This document shows positions 1 through 9,799 of a stretch of DNA of 64,000 nucleotides, piece by piece. Position numbers and translations under genes: made by a program. Under the pieces are notes generated by a model that did not search any database, had not been told where the DNA came from, and worked only from the letters and a program-made list of their open reading frames with translations. Each line of letters starts with the position of its first letter. The stretch's first letter is position 1. Origin of the DNA: Advenella sp. S44 (GTDB lineage Bacteria; Pseudomonadota; Gammaproteobacteria; Burkholderiales; Burkholderiaceae_B); assembly GCF_002810445.1 (NCBI RefSeq), contig NZ_NEXS01000009.1, forward strand, positions 186,001 through 250,000. Direction: 5' to 3'.

Positions 1-2
1 AC

Positions 3-1010
3 CGTTCCGGCCCGCTGATGCGACCCCTCTTCAAACAGGCCCGCACAACGCCACCGAAACGCGTCGTTTATGCAGATGGCGAAGACGAACGCGTATTGCG
101 TGCAGCGCAGACGGTCATCGACGAACAACTGGCCTACCCGATTCTGGTGGGTCGTCCTGCCGTCATCGAGATGCGGGTCAAAAAACTGGGGCTGCGCCTG
201 GCTGCCGGCATCAATATGGAAGTGGTCAACCCCGAAGACGACGAACGCTTTACGGAAACCTGGACAGCCTACTACAAAATCAAAGGGCGCGATGGCGTAA
301 CGCCCAATGTGGCTAAAGCCATGGTTCGCAAGCACAATACCCTGATCGGTGTGTTGCTGATGGAACGCGGCGATGCCGATGCCATGATCTGCGGCGTGGG
401 CAGCCGCTTTGACAACCAGCTCAAATATGTATCGGAAGTGATTGGCCTGAAGGAAGGTGTTACGACCTACGCCGCCATGAACGTATTGATTCTGCCTGAC
501 CAGACGCTATTCATTTGCGACACGCATGTCAATGAAGATCCGACGGACGAACAGATTGCAGATATCACAATCCAGGCGGCCGACGAAATGATCCGCTTCG
601 GCATCCAACCCAAAATCGCCCTGCTGTCGCATTCGAATTTTGGCAGCCGTCCTTCAGACTCTTCGCACAAAATGTCCTCGGCCCGTCGCCTGATCGCGCA
701 ACGTCGCCCGGATCTGGAAGTCGATGGCGAAATGCATGCTGATGCCGCTTTGTCCGAACGCATCCGGCTGGACGCCTATCCAGACTCCACGCTTGCAGGT
801 CGTGCCAATCTGCTGATCATGCCGAATCTGGATACCGGCAATATTACCTATAACATGCTGAAAATGACCGGCAGCCATGGTATCGCGATGGGCCCGATTT
901 TGCTGGGTGCGGCCAAGCCCGTCCACATCCTGACCACCAGCACGACAACGCGACGCATTGTCAATATGACAGCGCTGGCCGTCGTTGACACGCTTGGAGA
1001 GTCCAAATAA
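3..1010 (+). CDS. maeB: NADP-dependent malic enzyme, C-terminal part (cut by window start)
   Basis: The frame is already open at the left edge, so only the last 335 codons are seen. This part is the phosphotransacetylase-like domain that follows the malic domain in long (about 760 aa) MaeB enzymes, which decarboxylate malate to pyruvate with NADP. Support comes from the opening residues around RVVYADGEDERVLRAA, the internal MICGVG segment and the ending TRRIVNMTALAVVDTLG, all typical of this domain. An ATG at 18 is internal, not the start. A stand-alone phosphate acetyltransferase is the alternative, but the sequence resembles the MaeB-fused type more. The stop overlaps the next start (TAATG), so it is coupled to the DoxX gene. 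Confidence 0.85.
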   Translation, partial: RSGPLMRPLFKQARTTPPKRVVYADGEDERVLRAAQTVIDEQLAYPILVGRPAVIEMRVKKLGLRLAAGINMEVVNPEDDERFTETWTAYYKIKGRDGVTPNVAKAMVRKHNTLIGVLLMERGDADAMICGVGSRFDNQLKYVSEVIGLKEGVTTYAAMNVLILPDQTLFICDTHVNEDPTDEQIADITIQAADEMIRFGIQPKIALLSHSNFGSRPSDSSHKMSSARRLIAQRRPDLEVDGEMHADAALSERIRLDAYPDSTLAGRANLLIMPNLDTGNITYNMLKMTGSHGIAMGPILLGAAKPVHILTTSTTTRRIVNMTALAVVDTLGESK

Positions 1011-1405
1011 TGCGCTCGGACGATATATCAAAACTGGTGCTGCGCCTGACGCTTGGCATTCTCCTGCTCATGCACGGCATCTTCAAGGTGCAAAACGGCA
1101 TCGGCGGGATTATGGGCATGGTTGCCTCTACCGGGCTACCCGGATGGCTGGGTTACGCCGTTTATATTGGCGAGGTGATTGCGCCGATCCTGCTGATCGT
1201 CGGCCTTTACTCGCGTATTGCCGCAGTGCTGATTGCGATCAACATGGTGGTTGCCATTGCGCTGGCCCATAGCGGCCAGCTGTTCATGGTGACAGGCAAC
1301 GGCGCGCTCAGACTGGAAACACAATACTTCTTCCTGTTTACCGCTATCGCCGTCTTTTTTGCCGGCGCGGGCCGTTTCAGCATGAATAGCCCGTACAACA
1401 ACTAA
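1010..1405 (+). CDS. DoxX family membrane protein
   Basis: A 131-residue hydrophobic protein with about four membrane segments. It has the DoxX/SURF4-type opening (LRLTLGILLLMHGIFKVQNG) and the later GYAVYIGEVIAPILLIVGLYSR segment. DoxX proteins are small inner-membrane proteins linked to thiosulfate:quinone oxidoreductase or redox-stress systems, but the role of a lone copy is unknown. Its ATG overlaps the maeB stop by one base, so it is probably co-transcribed and translationally coupled. A hairpin with a T-run follows within 100 bases. Confidence 0.8.
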   Translation: MRSDDISKLVLRLTLGILLLMHGIFKVQNGIGGIMGMVASTGLPGWLGYAVYIGEVIAPILLIVGLYSRIAAVLIAINMVVAIALAHSGQLFMVTGNGALRLETQYFFLFTAIAVFFAGAGRFSMNSPYNN

Positions 1406-1466
1406 CAGGACAGGCAAAACCTGCAAAACCTGCTGCCCGCATAACCGACAGCAGCGTCTAGCTGCC

Positions 1467-1497
1467 AGCCGAATCACAACCGTGGTTCGGCTTTTTT
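1467..1497 (+). terminator. Rho-independent terminator after maeB-doxX
   Basis: Arms AGCCGAA and TTCGGCT enclose a short loop and are followed by a run of T. It ends the plus-strand maeB-doxX unit. No gene is visible between here and the gltA terminator. Confidence 0.65.
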
Positions 1498-1722
1498 GTG
1501 GGCCGGTTTCCCCGTTTCACTATTTTTCACGCCCCAACGCTATCAGGTACGGGCGACGTCATCAATGGCATGCTCATGACCAAAGCAAGCTCACCCGCCA
1601 CACGACAGGCCCAACCCGAAACGGCCGTTCACGTCATTTCACGGCAGCTACCCAGTTGGCAAAATGCACAAGAGCAAAATGCATTAGATAAGCGACAGAG
1701 GAACGATCGGCAACCGACAGAC

Positions 1723-1753
1723 GAAAAAAAACCGCAGATGTTTAGTCTGCGGC
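1723..1753 (-). terminator. Rho-independent terminator of the sdh-gltA operon
   Basis: On the minus strand, CCGCAGA and TCTGCGG form a stem followed by eight T residues. It lies just past the gltA stop and ends the sdhCDAB-sdhE-gltA transcript. Confidence 0.8.
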
Positions 1754-1779
1754 CTTTTCGGTCAAGCAGCGCACAAGTA

Positions 1780-3093
1780 TTATTTGCGTGTCTCGATATT
1801 GCCAACATCCCGAGCCGAGTAGCCGGTATACAACTGGCGTGGACGGCCGATTTTGTAATCAGGATCAGACAACATTTCGTTCCATTGTGCGATCCAGCCT
1901 ACTGTACGAGCCAGTGCAAAAATCGCGGTGAACAGCGACGTTGGAATGCCAATGGCGCGCTGCACGATGCCTGAGTAAAAATCGACGTTCGGATATAGTT
2001 TGCGCTCGACGAAGTAAGGATCTTCCAGGGCGATACGTTCCACTTCCATCGCCAGCTTGAACAATGGATCGTCTTCCAGACCCAGTGATTCGAGCACTTC
2101 CTTGCAGGTTTCCTGCATCAGTTTGGCGCGAGGATCGTAGTTTTTGTAGACGCGATGGCCAAAACCCATCAGACGCACGCCCGAGTTCTTGTCCTTCACT
2201 TTTTCCATGAACTCGCCAACTTTTTCGATACCGCCATTGGCTTGCAAGTTTTCCAGCATGTTCAGGCAAGCCTCGTTGGCGCCGCCATGAGCAGGACCCC
2301 AGAGGCAAGCCACGCCGGCAGCAATCGCCGCAAACGGGTCGGTGCCTGAAGAGCCGCAAAGCCTTACCGTTGAGGTAGAAGCGTTCTGTTCGTGATCCGC
2401 ATGCAAAATGAAGATGCGATCAAGCGCACGTTCGACCACATCATTAACTTTATATTCTTCGCATGGCGTTGCGAACATCATGCGCAGGAAGTTGCCTGTA
2501 TAGGACAGGTTATTCTGCGGATAAATGTAAGGCTGGCCCAAAGAATACTTATATGCCATGGCAACCAATGTCGGCATTTTCGCAATCAGACGAATCGCTG
2601 AGATATGACGGTGCTCTGGATTGGTGATATCGGTTGAGTCGTGATAGAACGCAGACAGCGCACCGACCAGACCGGTCAGCACAGCCATGGGATGGGCGTC
2701 ACGGCGAAAGCCGCGCAGGAAGAAATGCAACTGCTCATTGACCATGGTGTGATGCGTTACTGTTTGGTCAAACTCTTCTTTCTGCGATGAGTTGGGCAGT
2801 TCGCCATTCAGGATCAGGTAGCAGATATCCAGGAAGCTGCAATTGACTGCCAGTTGCTCGATAGGGTATCCGCGATAGAGCAATTCGCCCTTCTCGCCAT
2901 CAATATAGGTGATTTTGGATTCGCACGCTGCCGTGGACATGAAGCCGGGATCGTAGGTAAACATGTCGGTCTGGCTGTACAGCTTGCGGATGTCAATCAC
3001 ATCCGGTCCTACCGTGCCCTTGTAAATAGGCAGCTCAATCTTCGTAGAATCATCTGAAAAGCTCAGAATCGCTTTCTTGTCAGAGAGGTTCAT
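1780..3093 (-). CDS. gltA: Citrate synthase (type II)
   Basis: Condenses acetyl-CoA and oxaloacetate to citrate in the TCA cycle. The 437 aa length fits the hexameric, NADH-sensitive bacterial type. Visible active-site segments are HADHEQN (231-237), GPAHGGANE (266-274, catalytic His269) and [13 protein letters not shown] (310-322, His313). The N-terminal extension, with its [27 protein letters not shown] block, is typical of GltA rather than the shorter PrpC encoded at 9800. It is the last gene of the sdh operon, 39 bases after sdhE, and is followed by a strong terminator. Confidence 0.97.
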   Translation of the reverse strand: MNLSDKKAILSFSDDSTKIELPIYKGTVGPDVIDIRKLYSQTDMFTYDPGFMSTAACESKITYIDGEKGELLYRGYPIEQLAVNCSFLDICYLILNGELPNSSQKEEFDQTVTHHTMVNEQLHFFLRGFRRDAHPMAVLTGLVGALSAFYHDSTDITNPEHRHISAIRLIAKMPTLVAMAYKYSLGQPYIYPQNNLSYTGNFLRMMFATPCEEYKVNDVVERALDRIFILHADHEQNASTSTVRLCGSSGTDPFAAIAAGVACLWGPAHGGANEACLNMLENLQANGGIEKVGEFMEKVKDKNSGVRLMGFGHRVYKNYDPRAKLMQETCKEVLESLGLEDDPLFKLAMEVERIALEDPYFVERKLYPNVDFYSGIVQRAIGIPTSLFTAIFALARTVGWIAQWNEMLSDPDYKIGRPRQLYTGYSARDVGNIETRK

Positions 3094-3132
3094 TTAACAT
3101 CCTTAAGAAAAAACCAGACTTCAGTCTGCCCG

Positions 3133-3393
3133 CTATCCCTGCCGCATCAAATCGATAAGGCGTTGTATATTAGGCGTATCATAGATACCTTCCGGCTCGG
3201 CACGGTCAAGAAGAATATCAAGCAGACTGTTGTCATCAAGTTCAAAAAGCTGGGTGAGCGACGAGACATCCTCGTCAGTCAACTCCTGTTCGTAACGATC
3301 CAAAAATTTGGTAATAATCAGATCGTTTTCAAGCAGTCCCCGGCGAGCACGCCAGCGCAGGCGCGCCCGTTCCAGTTCGGTTAGTGTGGTCAT
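3133..3393 (-). CDS. sdhE: FAD assembly factor SdhE
   Basis: An 86-residue soluble protein of the SdhE/YgfY (DUF339) family, which helps attach FAD covalently to SdhA. The family RGxxE motif is present as RRGLLEND near residues 18-25. It begins only six bases after sdhB and precedes gltA, the standard place for this gene in betaproteobacteria. Confidence 0.93.
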   Translation of the reverse strand: MTTLTELERARLRWRARRGLLENDLIITKFLDRYEQELTDEDVSSLTQLFELDDNSLLDILLDRAEPEGIYDTPNIQRLIDLMRQG

Positions 3394-3399
3394 TGGTAA

Positions 3400-4116
3400 T
3401 CAGACCGCACGACGAACCATCAGTTCCTTGATCTTGCCAATTGCTTTGGTCGGATTCAGCCCTTTCGGACATACATCGGCACAATTCATAATGGTATGAC
3501 AACGGAACAGACGGTATGGATCGTTCAGATTATCGAGACGGGCGTTCGTATCTTCGTCGCGACTGTCTGCAATAAACCGGTAAGCCTGAAGCAATCCGGC
3601 AGGGCCGACAAACTTGTCAGGATTCCACCAGAAGGAAGGACAGGAAGTTGAGCAGCACGCGCACAGAATGCACTCATACAGGCCGTCGAGCTCTTCGCGG
3701 GCTTCGGGCGACTGCAGGCGTTCCTTCTCTGGCGGCGGCGTATCGTTGACCAGATACGGGCGTACGGAATGATACTGATTGAAGAAGTGCGTCATATCAA
3801 CGATCAGGTCACGAATGACCGGCAGACCGGGCAACGGACGCAGAACAATCGGCTCTTTCAGCTCGTTCAGATTCGTGGTACACGCCAGGCCGTTTCTGCC
3901 ATTGATATTCATAGCATCGGAACCGCATACCCCTTCGCGGCATGAACGACGGATGGCAAGACTGTCATCCACGTCGTTCTTGATGCGGATAATGGCATCG
4001 AGCAGCATCTTGTCTGTCGGTTGCAGCTCCACTTCCAGTTTCTGCATGTAGGGGCGCTCGTCCTTGTCGGGATCGTAGCGGTAAATCTCGAATTTCATGG
4101 TACGTTTTGTGCTCAT
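3400..4116 (-). CDS. sdhB: Succinate dehydrogenase iron-sulfur subunit
   Basis: A 238 aa electron-transfer subunit of complex II. The [2Fe-2S] site is visible as C59, C64, D67 and C79; the aspartate in third position also occurs in the E. coli enzyme. The [4Fe-4S] and [3Fe-4S] sites are seen in [12 protein letters not shown] and in [17 protein letters not shown]. It lies 10 bases after sdhA. Confidence 0.97.
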   Translation of the reverse strand: MSTKRTMKFEIYRYDPDKDERPYMQKLEVELQPTDKMLLDAIIRIKNDVDDSLAIRRSCREGVCGSDAMNINGRNGLACTTNLNELKEPIVLRPLPGLPVIRDLIVDMTHFFNQYHSVRPYLVNDTPPPEKERLQSPEAREELDGLYECILCACCSTSCPSFWWNPDKFVGPAGLLQAYRFIADSRDEDTNARLDNLNDPYRLFRCHTIMNCADVCPKGLNPTKAIGKIKELMVRRAV

Positions 4117-4126
4117 AATACCCTGC

Positions 4127-5905
4127 TTAGAATGTACGTGCTTTTGGAGGGAACGACTCGACGGTCAGCGGCTTCATATGTACCGGCTTGTATTCCAGAC
4201 GGTTATCGGCCGAGTGCCACAACGTATGCTTGAGCCAGTTCGCATCATCGCGCTCTGGGTGATCATCCAGAGCGTGCGCGCCGCGACTCTCGGTACGGTT
4301 TGCTGCTGACTGGATCGTGGCACGGGCCACTTCGGTCATATTGGCCAGCTCCAGCGCCTCGACACGCGCCGTATTGAAGACCTTGGATTTGTCGTCAAAT
4401 TTGACATGCTTGGCCTGCTCGGCCAGCTCGTTGATCTGGCCGACACCTTCCCTGAGCAATTCGAGAGTGCGGAACACACCGCAATGACGCTGCATGGAGG
4501 CGCGAATGCTGTTGCCCACATCCTGCACTTTCTCGCCGCTCGTGCGCGATTCCAGTTCATTGACGCGAGACACCGAGAAGTCCAGCGATTCCTTGGGCAC
4601 ATCCTGATGCGAGAGCTGGCGTTCCAGATGCGACTCCACAATCCGGTTGCCGGCTGAACGGCCAAAGACCACAAGGTCAAGCAGCGAGTTGGTGCCCAGG
4701 CGGTTGGCGCCGTGCACCGATACGGCCGCGCATTCGCCGATTGCATACAGGCCATTGACGATTTTTTCTTCGCCATTTTCCCAGGTAACCACTTCGCCAT
4801 GATAGTTGGCCGGAATGCCGCCCATTTGATAGTGGATGGTTGGCACAACGGGAATGGGCTCCTTGATGGGATCCACGTTGCCGAACTTGATCGCGATCTC
4901 GCGAATGGAAGGCAGGCGCTTGTTAATGACATCCGCACCCAGGTGATCCAGCTTGAGTACCACATAACTGCCGTCGGGACCACAGCCGCGGCCTTCCTTG
5001 ATTTCCTGGTCCATTGAGCGCGAAACAAAATCGCGTGGGGCCAGATCTTTCAGGGTTGGCGCATAGCGCTCCATGAACCGCTCGCCGTCCTTGTTCAACA
5101 GGATACCGCCTTCGCCGCGCACCCCTTCGGTAATCAGCACACCCGCGCCAGCTACGCCGGTTGGGTGAAATTGCCAGAATTCCATGTCCTGCAGACAGAT
5201 GCCGGCACGGGCAGCCATACCCAGTCCGTCGCCGGTGTTAATGAAGGCATTGGTGGAGGCCTGCCAGATGCGACCGGCGCCACCGGTAGCCAGGACAACG
5301 GCCTTGGCTTCCAGAATATAGATTTCACCGGTTTCCATTTCGAGCGCGGTGACACCCACAACATCGCCGGCGTCATTGCGCAGCAGGTCAAGTGCCATCC
5401 ATTCGACAAAGAACTGGGTGCGCGCCGCAACGTTACGCTGATACAAGGTGTGCAACAGTGCGTGACCGGTACGGTCAGCCGCTGCACAGGCACGCTGCAC
5501 GGGCTTCTCGCCGAAGTTGGCGGTATGGCCGCCAAATGGACGCTGGTAAATGGTGCCGTTGGCATTGCGGTCAAACGGCATGCCAAAGTGCTCAAGTTCG
5601 TAAACCGCATTGGGCGCCTGACGGCACATGAACTCAATGGCGTCCTGATCGCCCAGCCAGTCCGATCCCTTAACGGTATCGTACATGTGCCAGTACCAGT
5701 TGTCTTCGCTCATATTGCCCAGCGAGGCGCCGATACCACCCTGCGCGGCTACCGTATGGGAGCGGGTTGGAAAAACCTTGGAAAGGACGGCGACGGATAA
5801 TCCGGCCTGAGCCAATTGAAGGGAGCAGCGCATGCCGGAACCGCCGGCACCTACAACCACTACATCAAACTGGCGGCGCGGTAAGGATGAATTGATAGCG
5901 ACCAC
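4127..5905 (-). CDS. sdhA: Succinate dehydrogenase flavoprotein subunit
   Basis: The 592 aa catalytic subunit of complex II, oxidising succinate to fumarate. The dinucleotide-binding motif [11 protein letters not shown] is near residues 15-25. The FAD-linking histidine is His50 in [10 protein letters not shown]. The substrate-loop segments HQFHP-type ([11 protein letters not shown]) and [19 protein letters not shown] are intact. It lies three bases after sdhD, within one operon. Confidence 0.97.
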   Translation of the reverse strand: MVAINSSLPRRQFDVVVVGAGGSGMRCSLQLAQAGLSVAVLSKVFPTRSHTVAAQGGIGASLGNMSEDNWYWHMYDTVKGSDWLGDQDAIEFMCRQAPNAVYELEHFGMPFDRNANGTIYQRPFGGHTANFGEKPVQRACAAADRTGHALLHTLYQRNVAARTQFFVEWMALDLLRNDAGDVVGVTALEMETGEIYILEAKAVVLATGGAGRIWQASTNAFINTGDGLGMAARAGICLQDMEFWQFHPTGVAGAGVLITEGVRGEGGILLNKDGERFMERYAPTLKDLAPRDFVSRSMDQEIKEGRGCGPDGSYVVLKLDHLGADVINKRLPSIREIAIKFGNVDPIKEPIPVVPTIHYQMGGIPANYHGEVVTWENGEEKIVNGLYAIGECAAVSVHGANRLGTNSLLDLVVFGRSAGNRIVESHLERQLSHQDVPKESLDFSVSRVNELESRTSGEKVQDVGNSIRASMQRHCGVFRTLELLREGVGQINELAEQAKHVKFDDKSKVFNTARVEALELANMTEVARATIQSAANRTESRGAHALDDHPERDDANWLKHTLWHSADNRLEYKPVHMKPLTVESFPPKARTF

Positions 5906-5908
5906 GGC

Positions 5909-6286
5909 TTATAAACTCCAGACAATTTTTGCGAAATACAGGACGGCGGCGATCAGCCACAGGATAGTGAGCACCTGCAACGTTAATCGGACACCCACGG
6001 GTTTGACGTAATCCATCCAGATATCGCGTACGCCGATCCACCCGTGCCAGGCAAGTGAGAAAAAGGCCAGCGTTGCCGCGATCTGCCCCAGGGGCAGGCC
6101 CCAACAGGAGAACGTAAAGAACCCTTTCCAGGATTCGTAATTAATGGGGGTGAACAGCGCTGCAATCAGGAAAATGATTGAATACACAGCCAGAATCACG
6201 GCTGTAATACGCTGAACAATGAAATCCTTGATGCCATAGCCCGCACCCACAACCAGGCGTTTTGTACCTACCCGTTCTTTGGCCAT
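5909..6286 (-). CDS. sdhD: Succinate dehydrogenase membrane anchor, small subunit
   Basis: A 125 aa protein with three membrane helices that helps bind haem b and quinone. The conserved segment AWHGWIGVRDIWMDYV carries the haem-ligand histidine and the downstream Asp-Tyr pair. Its start overlaps the sdhC stop by one base. The annotation relies on topology and this motif as well as position between sdhC and sdhA. Confidence 0.93.
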   Translation of the reverse strand: MAKERVGTKRLVVGAGYGIKDFIVQRITAVILAVYSIIFLIAALFTPINYESWKGFFTFSCWGLPLGQIAATLAFFSLAWHGWIGVRDIWMDYVKPVGVRLTLQVLTILWLIAAVLYFAKIVWSL

Positions 6287-6699
6287 CAGATTGCTCCAAA
6301 CATTTTAACGGCGAACACCAGGGTGAGCGCCAGACTGACTCCCATGACCACGGCTGCGCTTTTCTGTGCCGACACCTTGTCAATACCAATATGCAGGTCC
6401 AGGACCAGGTAACGGATACCGGCGCACAGATGATGCATGAAGCCCCAAAGCAGAACCAACAGGATCAGCTTGAGAATGAGACCGCCTGCCCCGCTGCCCA
6501 ACGATGCAAAACTTTCCGGCGACGCTACACTGGCGGCAAAAAGCGGGATCAGGATGATGGGAAGACTGAGAAAAAGCATAGCGCCACTGATTCGATGCAA
6601 AATAGACACTTTGCCAGCAGCCGGCAGGTGGTATTTTGTGATCTGGGCAACATCGATATTACGATATTGCGGGCGCTGTTTTGACGGGGTGTCTGACAT
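6286..6699 (-). CDS. sdhC: Succinate dehydrogenase cytochrome b556 subunit
   Basis: A 137 aa protein with three helices. It shows the SdhC signature around SILHRISGAMLF (quinone-site Ser/Arg) and the haem-ligand region HHLCAGIRYLVLDLHIG. It is the first gene of the sdhCDAB-sdhE-gltA operon. The upstream gap to the GntR gene is 96 bases and holds a terminator-like hairpin, so the sdh promoter must fit in the AT-rich remaining stretch or rely on readthrough. Confidence 0.95.
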   Translation of the reverse strand: MSDTPSKQRPQYRNIDVAQITKYHLPAAGKVSILHRISGAMLFLSLPIILIPLFAASVASPESFASLGSGAGGLILKLILLVLLWGFMHHLCAGIRYLVLDLHIGIDKVSAQKSAAVVMGVSLALTLVFAVKMFGAI

Positions 6700-6750
6700 A
6701 ACGGCCTCTAGGAAACAAACTACAACAAAATAAAAAATAAAAATGCACGT

Positions 6751-6788
6751 AAAAATGCGAAGAACCGCTGTCCGGCCCCCGCATTTTT
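6751..6788 (-). terminator. Hairpin between the GntR gene and sdhC
   Basis: On the minus strand, AAAAATGCG and CGCATTTTT form a stem around a 20-base GC-rich loop, immediately before sdhC. It could end the GntR transcript or act as a partial terminator (attenuator) for readthrough into sdh. The loop is longer than usual. Confidence 0.5.
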
Positions 6789-6795
6789 GATCGAA

Positions 6796-7551
6796 TTAGT
6801 TTAAACCATTTCGATAATGATAATGTTCGGTTACATATAAACCCCGGCGAATCTCCATGGGCCTGTCACCATAGGTGTAGGAAACACGATTGACCTGCAA
6901 CAGCGGCGCGCCTTCCGTCGCTTTAAGAAGCGCTGCGGTCTCGGCATCACAGGCCACCGCCTTGAGTTTTTCGTCGGCGCGAACCATGTTCACGCCAAAT
7001 TCCGTCTCAAAAAAACCGTATAGTGGGCCATTCATTGCCTGCAGCTTTTCAATACTCAGACCCTTGAATGCGTCTCCCGGAAGCCAGATTTCGTCGAGCA
7101 CGGTGGGCACGGTGCCAAATGACATGATCCGCCGGATATAAATCACGGAATCGCTGCTGCGCAGCAAAAGTACGCGTGCCACATCCTGCGACGCACGCTG
7201 CCGGCTACACTGTAAATAAACGCTTTGGGCGCGGGCTGCATTTCCTTCGCTGTCAGATTTTAACCTTAAAAAACGATAGCGGACCTGCGCCTCATGGTGC
7301 GTGGCAACAAATGTTCCCTTGCCCTGCCGACGAATCAGCAGATTTTCGGCAGCCAACTCGTCTATGGCCTTGCGCACCGTTCCCTGACTGACCTGGAAAC
7401 GCGCCGCCAGCTCTAGCTCGCTGGGAATGCTCTCGCCCGGCTTCCATTCGCCTTCGTGCAAACTGTGAACCAGCAGGTCCTTGATTTGTTTATACAAAGG
7501 GCTGAATGCCGCAGCAGACGACTTCAACGAGGAGGTTGGGATTTCAGACAT
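6796..7551 (-). CDS. GntR-family (HutC subfamily) transcriptional regulator
   Basis: A 251 aa regulator. The N-terminal winged helix (about 15-85) contains PSELELAARFQVSQGTVRKAIDELAAENLL, and the C-terminal half is a UTRA ligand domain. It is divergent from mdh and upstream of the sdh operon. Its own promoter region holds a palindromic site whose best match in the window lies at the acnB promoter. It probably regulates itself, mdh and acnB; control of sdh by readthrough is possible. The effector is unknown, and a TCA intermediate is only a guess. Confidence 0.88.
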   Translation of the reverse strand: MSEIPTSSLKSSAAAFSPLYKQIKDLLVHSLHEGEWKPGESIPSELELAARFQVSQGTVRKAIDELAAENLLIRRQGKGTFVATHHEAQVRYRFLRLKSDSEGNAARAQSVYLQCSRQRASQDVARVLLLRSSDSVIYIRRIMSFGTVPTVLDEIWLPGDAFKGLSIEKLQAMNGPLYGFFETEFGVNMVRADEKLKAVACDAETAALLKATEGAPLLQVNRVSYTYGDRPMEIRRGLYVTEHYHYRNGLN

Positions 7552-7578
7552 GTTCGGTGAACAAATTAAAACCTGTTT

Positions 7579-7608
7579 ATTATCTCATATTGCGAGCCGA
7601 ATTGTCTA
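7579..7608 (-). promoter_or_regulatory. Putative promoter of the GntR gene
   Basis: On the minus strand, TAGACA (7608-7603) and GATAAT (7584-7579) are separated by 18 bases and precede the GntR start. The -35 box lies inside the 7600-7640 inverted-repeat region, so binding there would be expected to block it (autorepression). Read by eye only. Confidence 0.45.
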
Positions 7609-7640
7609 TTCTTATATAAGATATAAGTTATAAGACAATT
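7600..7640. promoter_or_regulatory. Putative GntR operator between the GntR gene and mdh
   Basis: AATTGTCT (7600-7607) and AGACAATT (7633-7640) are perfect inverted arms around a stretch that holds the palindrome TCTTATATAAGA (7610-7621) and a second degenerate half-site. The central palindrome equals the core of the 16-bp site before acnB. The arrangement suggests two overlapping dimer sites. Confidence 0.6.
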
Positions 7641-7668
7641 TGACGATACGGCAGATTTCTACTAAGCT
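7640..7668 (+). promoter_or_regulatory. Putative mdh promoter
   Basis: TTGACG (7640-7645) is a good -35 box. A weak -10 (TAAGCT, 7663-7668) follows after 17 bases. The operator ends exactly at the -35 box, the same geometry as at acnB. The poor -10 would fit a need for activation. Confidence 0.4.
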
Positions 7669-7728
7669 TTAGCGTTAAAATCATTTCAAATATTTCCGTT
7701 TTTCCCCCTTATTTATTGGAGATCCCCT

Positions 7729-8718
7729 ATGTCCAAACCCGCCGTACGCGTCGCCGTCACGGGCGCCGCCGGTCAGATCGGCTACGCTCTGCTTTTCCGC
7801 ATTGCATCAGGCGAGATGCTTGGTAAAGACCAGCCCGTTATTTTGCAACTGCTGGAAATCCCCGACGAAAAAGCGCAAAAGGCCCTCAAAGGGGTCATCA
7901 TGGAACTGGATGACTGCGCCTTTCCGTTATTGGAGGAAATCACCGCTCACAGCGATCCGAAAACGGCTTTCAAAGATGCCGATATTGCACTGCTGGTTGG
8001 CGCACGCCCGCGCGGCCCTGGCATGGAGCGTAAAGACCTGCTCAAGGTCAATGCCCAGATTTTCACAGCACAGGGCAAGGCACTCAATGAGGTCGCCAGT
8101 CGCAACGTCAAAGTGCTGGTCGTGGGCAACCCTGCCAACACCAACGCCTACATCGCCATGAAGTCCGCACCGGATCTGCCTGCCAAAAATTTCACTGCGA
8201 TGCTGCGCCTGGATCATAACCGTGCCCTCACTCAACTGGCGCAAAAATCCGGTAAAGCCGTCAAGGACATTGAAAAACTCGTGGTCTGGGGCAACCATTC
8301 GCCTACCATGTATCCTGACATCCGCTTTGCCACCGTTGGCGGCCAAGGACTGGAAAAACTGATCAACGACGATGCATGGAACAAAGACACCTTTATTCCT
8401 ACCGTCGGCAAGCGCGGCGCAGCCATCATTGAAGCACGCGGCCTGTCCTCTGCAGCCTCTGCAGCCAATGCAGCTATCGACCATGTGCGTGACTGGGTTC
8501 TGGGCAGCAATGGCAAATGGGTCACCATGGGCGTGCCGTCTGACGGCTCCTACGGTATTCCCGAAGGCATTATTTATGGCGTGCCCGTCATCACGGAAAA
8601 CGGCGAATATCAGGTTGTGAAAGACCTTGAGATCAACGAGTTCTCCCGTGAGCGCATGGACTTTACCCTGAAAGAGTTGCTCGAAGAGCGCGACGGCGTC
8701 GCGGACTTGCTGGGCTAA
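7729..8718 (+). CDS. mdh: Malate dehydrogenase (NAD)
   Basis: A 329 aa enzyme oxidising malate to oxaloacetate. The NAD-binding motif [21 protein letters not shown] is at the N-terminus. The substrate-binding loop [15 protein letters not shown] is intact, as is the catalytic region [12 protein letters not shown] with the active-site histidine. This is the cytosolic-MDH-like form usual in betaproteobacteria. A ribosome site (GGAG) precedes the ATG. It stands alone between the GntR operator and a strong terminator. Confidence 0.97.
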   Translation: MSKPAVRVAVTGAAGQIGYALLFRIASGEMLGKDQPVILQLLEIPDEKAQKALKGVIMELDDCAFPLLEEITAHSDPKTAFKDADIALLVGARPRGPGMERKDLLKVNAQIFTAQGKALNEVASRNVKVLVVGNPANTNAYIAMKSAPDLPAKNFTAMLRLDHNRALTQLAQKSGKAVKDIEKLVVWGNHSPTMYPDIRFATVGGQGLEKLINDDAWNKDTFIPTVGKRGAAIIEARGLSSAASAANAAIDHVRDWVLGSNGKWVTMGVPSDGSYGIPEGIIYGVPVITENGEYQVVKDLEINEFSRERMDFTLKELLEERDGVADLLG

Positions 8719-8728
8719 CCCTGGATAC

Positions 8729-8760
8729 ACAAATAGCCACGGTGCCGTGGCTATTTTTTT
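8729..8760 (+). terminator. Rho-independent terminator of mdh
   Basis: ATAGCCACGG and CCGTGGCTAT form a near-perfect stem followed by seven T residues, ten bases after the mdh stop. Confidence 0.9.
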
Positions 8761-8883
8761 AACATTACAGCGACCCATACACAAAAAAATGTTCTAAGCC
8801 GGTGGCAATTATCTTCTGAAGGACAGTGTTCGGTCGCCATTGCGCAGATAATCTTCTGTACATCATTTCTACCCGGAGACTGT

Positions 8884-9771
8884 ATGTCAACTATTTCGTC
8901 CGCAGGGGCCCGCTTTCGCCAGGCCCTGACTGAAGAAAAGCCGCTTCAGGTTATCGGCGCCATCAATGCCAACCATGCCCTGCTGGCCAAACGCGCCGGC
9001 TACAAAGCCATTTACCTTTCCGGGGGCGGCGTCGCTGCCGGCTCACTGGGCCTGCCGGATCTTGGCATCAACACACTGGACGATGTGCTTACCGACGTGC
9101 GACGCATTACCGATGTATGCGACACCCCGCTCATGGTGGACATCGACACGGGTTTCGGACCCTCGGCATTCAATATCGGACGCACCGTAAAAAGCCTGAT
9201 CAAGTTCGGCGCCGGCGCATGCCACATTGAAGACCAGGTCGGCGCCAAGCGCTGCGGCCATCGCCCCGGAAAAGAAATCGTCACCACCGGTGAGATGGTC
9301 GATCGCGTCAAGGCTGCCGTCGATGCCAAGACCGATAGCAATTTCTTCATTATCGCCCGCACCGATGCCATTGCAGTAGACGGCGTCGATGCTGCGATCG
9401 AACGCGCCATCAAGTGCGTCGAGGCAGGCGCAGACGGTATTTTCGCCGAAGCGGCCTACGATCTGCCGACCTACGAAAAATTTGCCAGCGCCATCAGCGT
9501 GCCCTTGCTGGCCAACATTACCGAGTTTGGTCAGACCCCGCTGTTTACGGTCCAGGAGCTCGGCGGCGTGGGCGTGGGTATGGTACTGTATCCGCTATCG
9601 GCCTTCCGCGCCATGAACAAAGCGGCAGAAAACGTCTACACAGCCATTCGCCGCGACGGGCATCAGAAAAGCGTGATCGACCAAATGCAGACGCGCGATG
9701 AGCTTTATGATCGCATTGGTTACCACGATTTCGAACAGAAACTTGACGCTCTGTTCGCCAGCAAAAAATAA
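8884..9771 (+). CDS. prpB: 2-methylisocitrate lyase
   Basis: Cleaves 2-methylisocitrate to pyruvate and succinate, the last step of the methylcitrate cycle for propionyl-CoA. The 295 aa length fits PrpB. The catalytic motif [10 protein letters not shown] has the Cys-Gly-His of this family. DIDTGFG and IARTDA, involved in Mg and substrate binding, are also present. GGAG precedes the ATG by about six bases. It heads prpB-prpC-prpD, with 28 bases to prpC. No prpR regulator is adjacent. Confidence 0.96.
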   Translation: MSTISSAGARFRQALTEEKPLQVIGAINANHALLAKRAGYKAIYLSGGGVAAGSLGLPDLGINTLDDVLTDVRRITDVCDTPLMVDIDTGFGPSAFNIGRTVKSLIKFGAGACHIEDQVGAKRCGHRPGKEIVTTGEMVDRVKAAVDAKTDSNFFIIARTDAIAVDGVDAAIERAIKCVEAGADGIFAEAAYDLPTYEKFASAISVPLLANITEFGQTPLFTVQELGGVGVGMVLYPLSAFRAMNKAAENVYTAIRRDGHQKSVIDQMQTRDELYDRIGYHDFEQKLDALFASKK

Positions 9772-9799
9772 CACTTTATATCAGCCAGGAGATAACACT

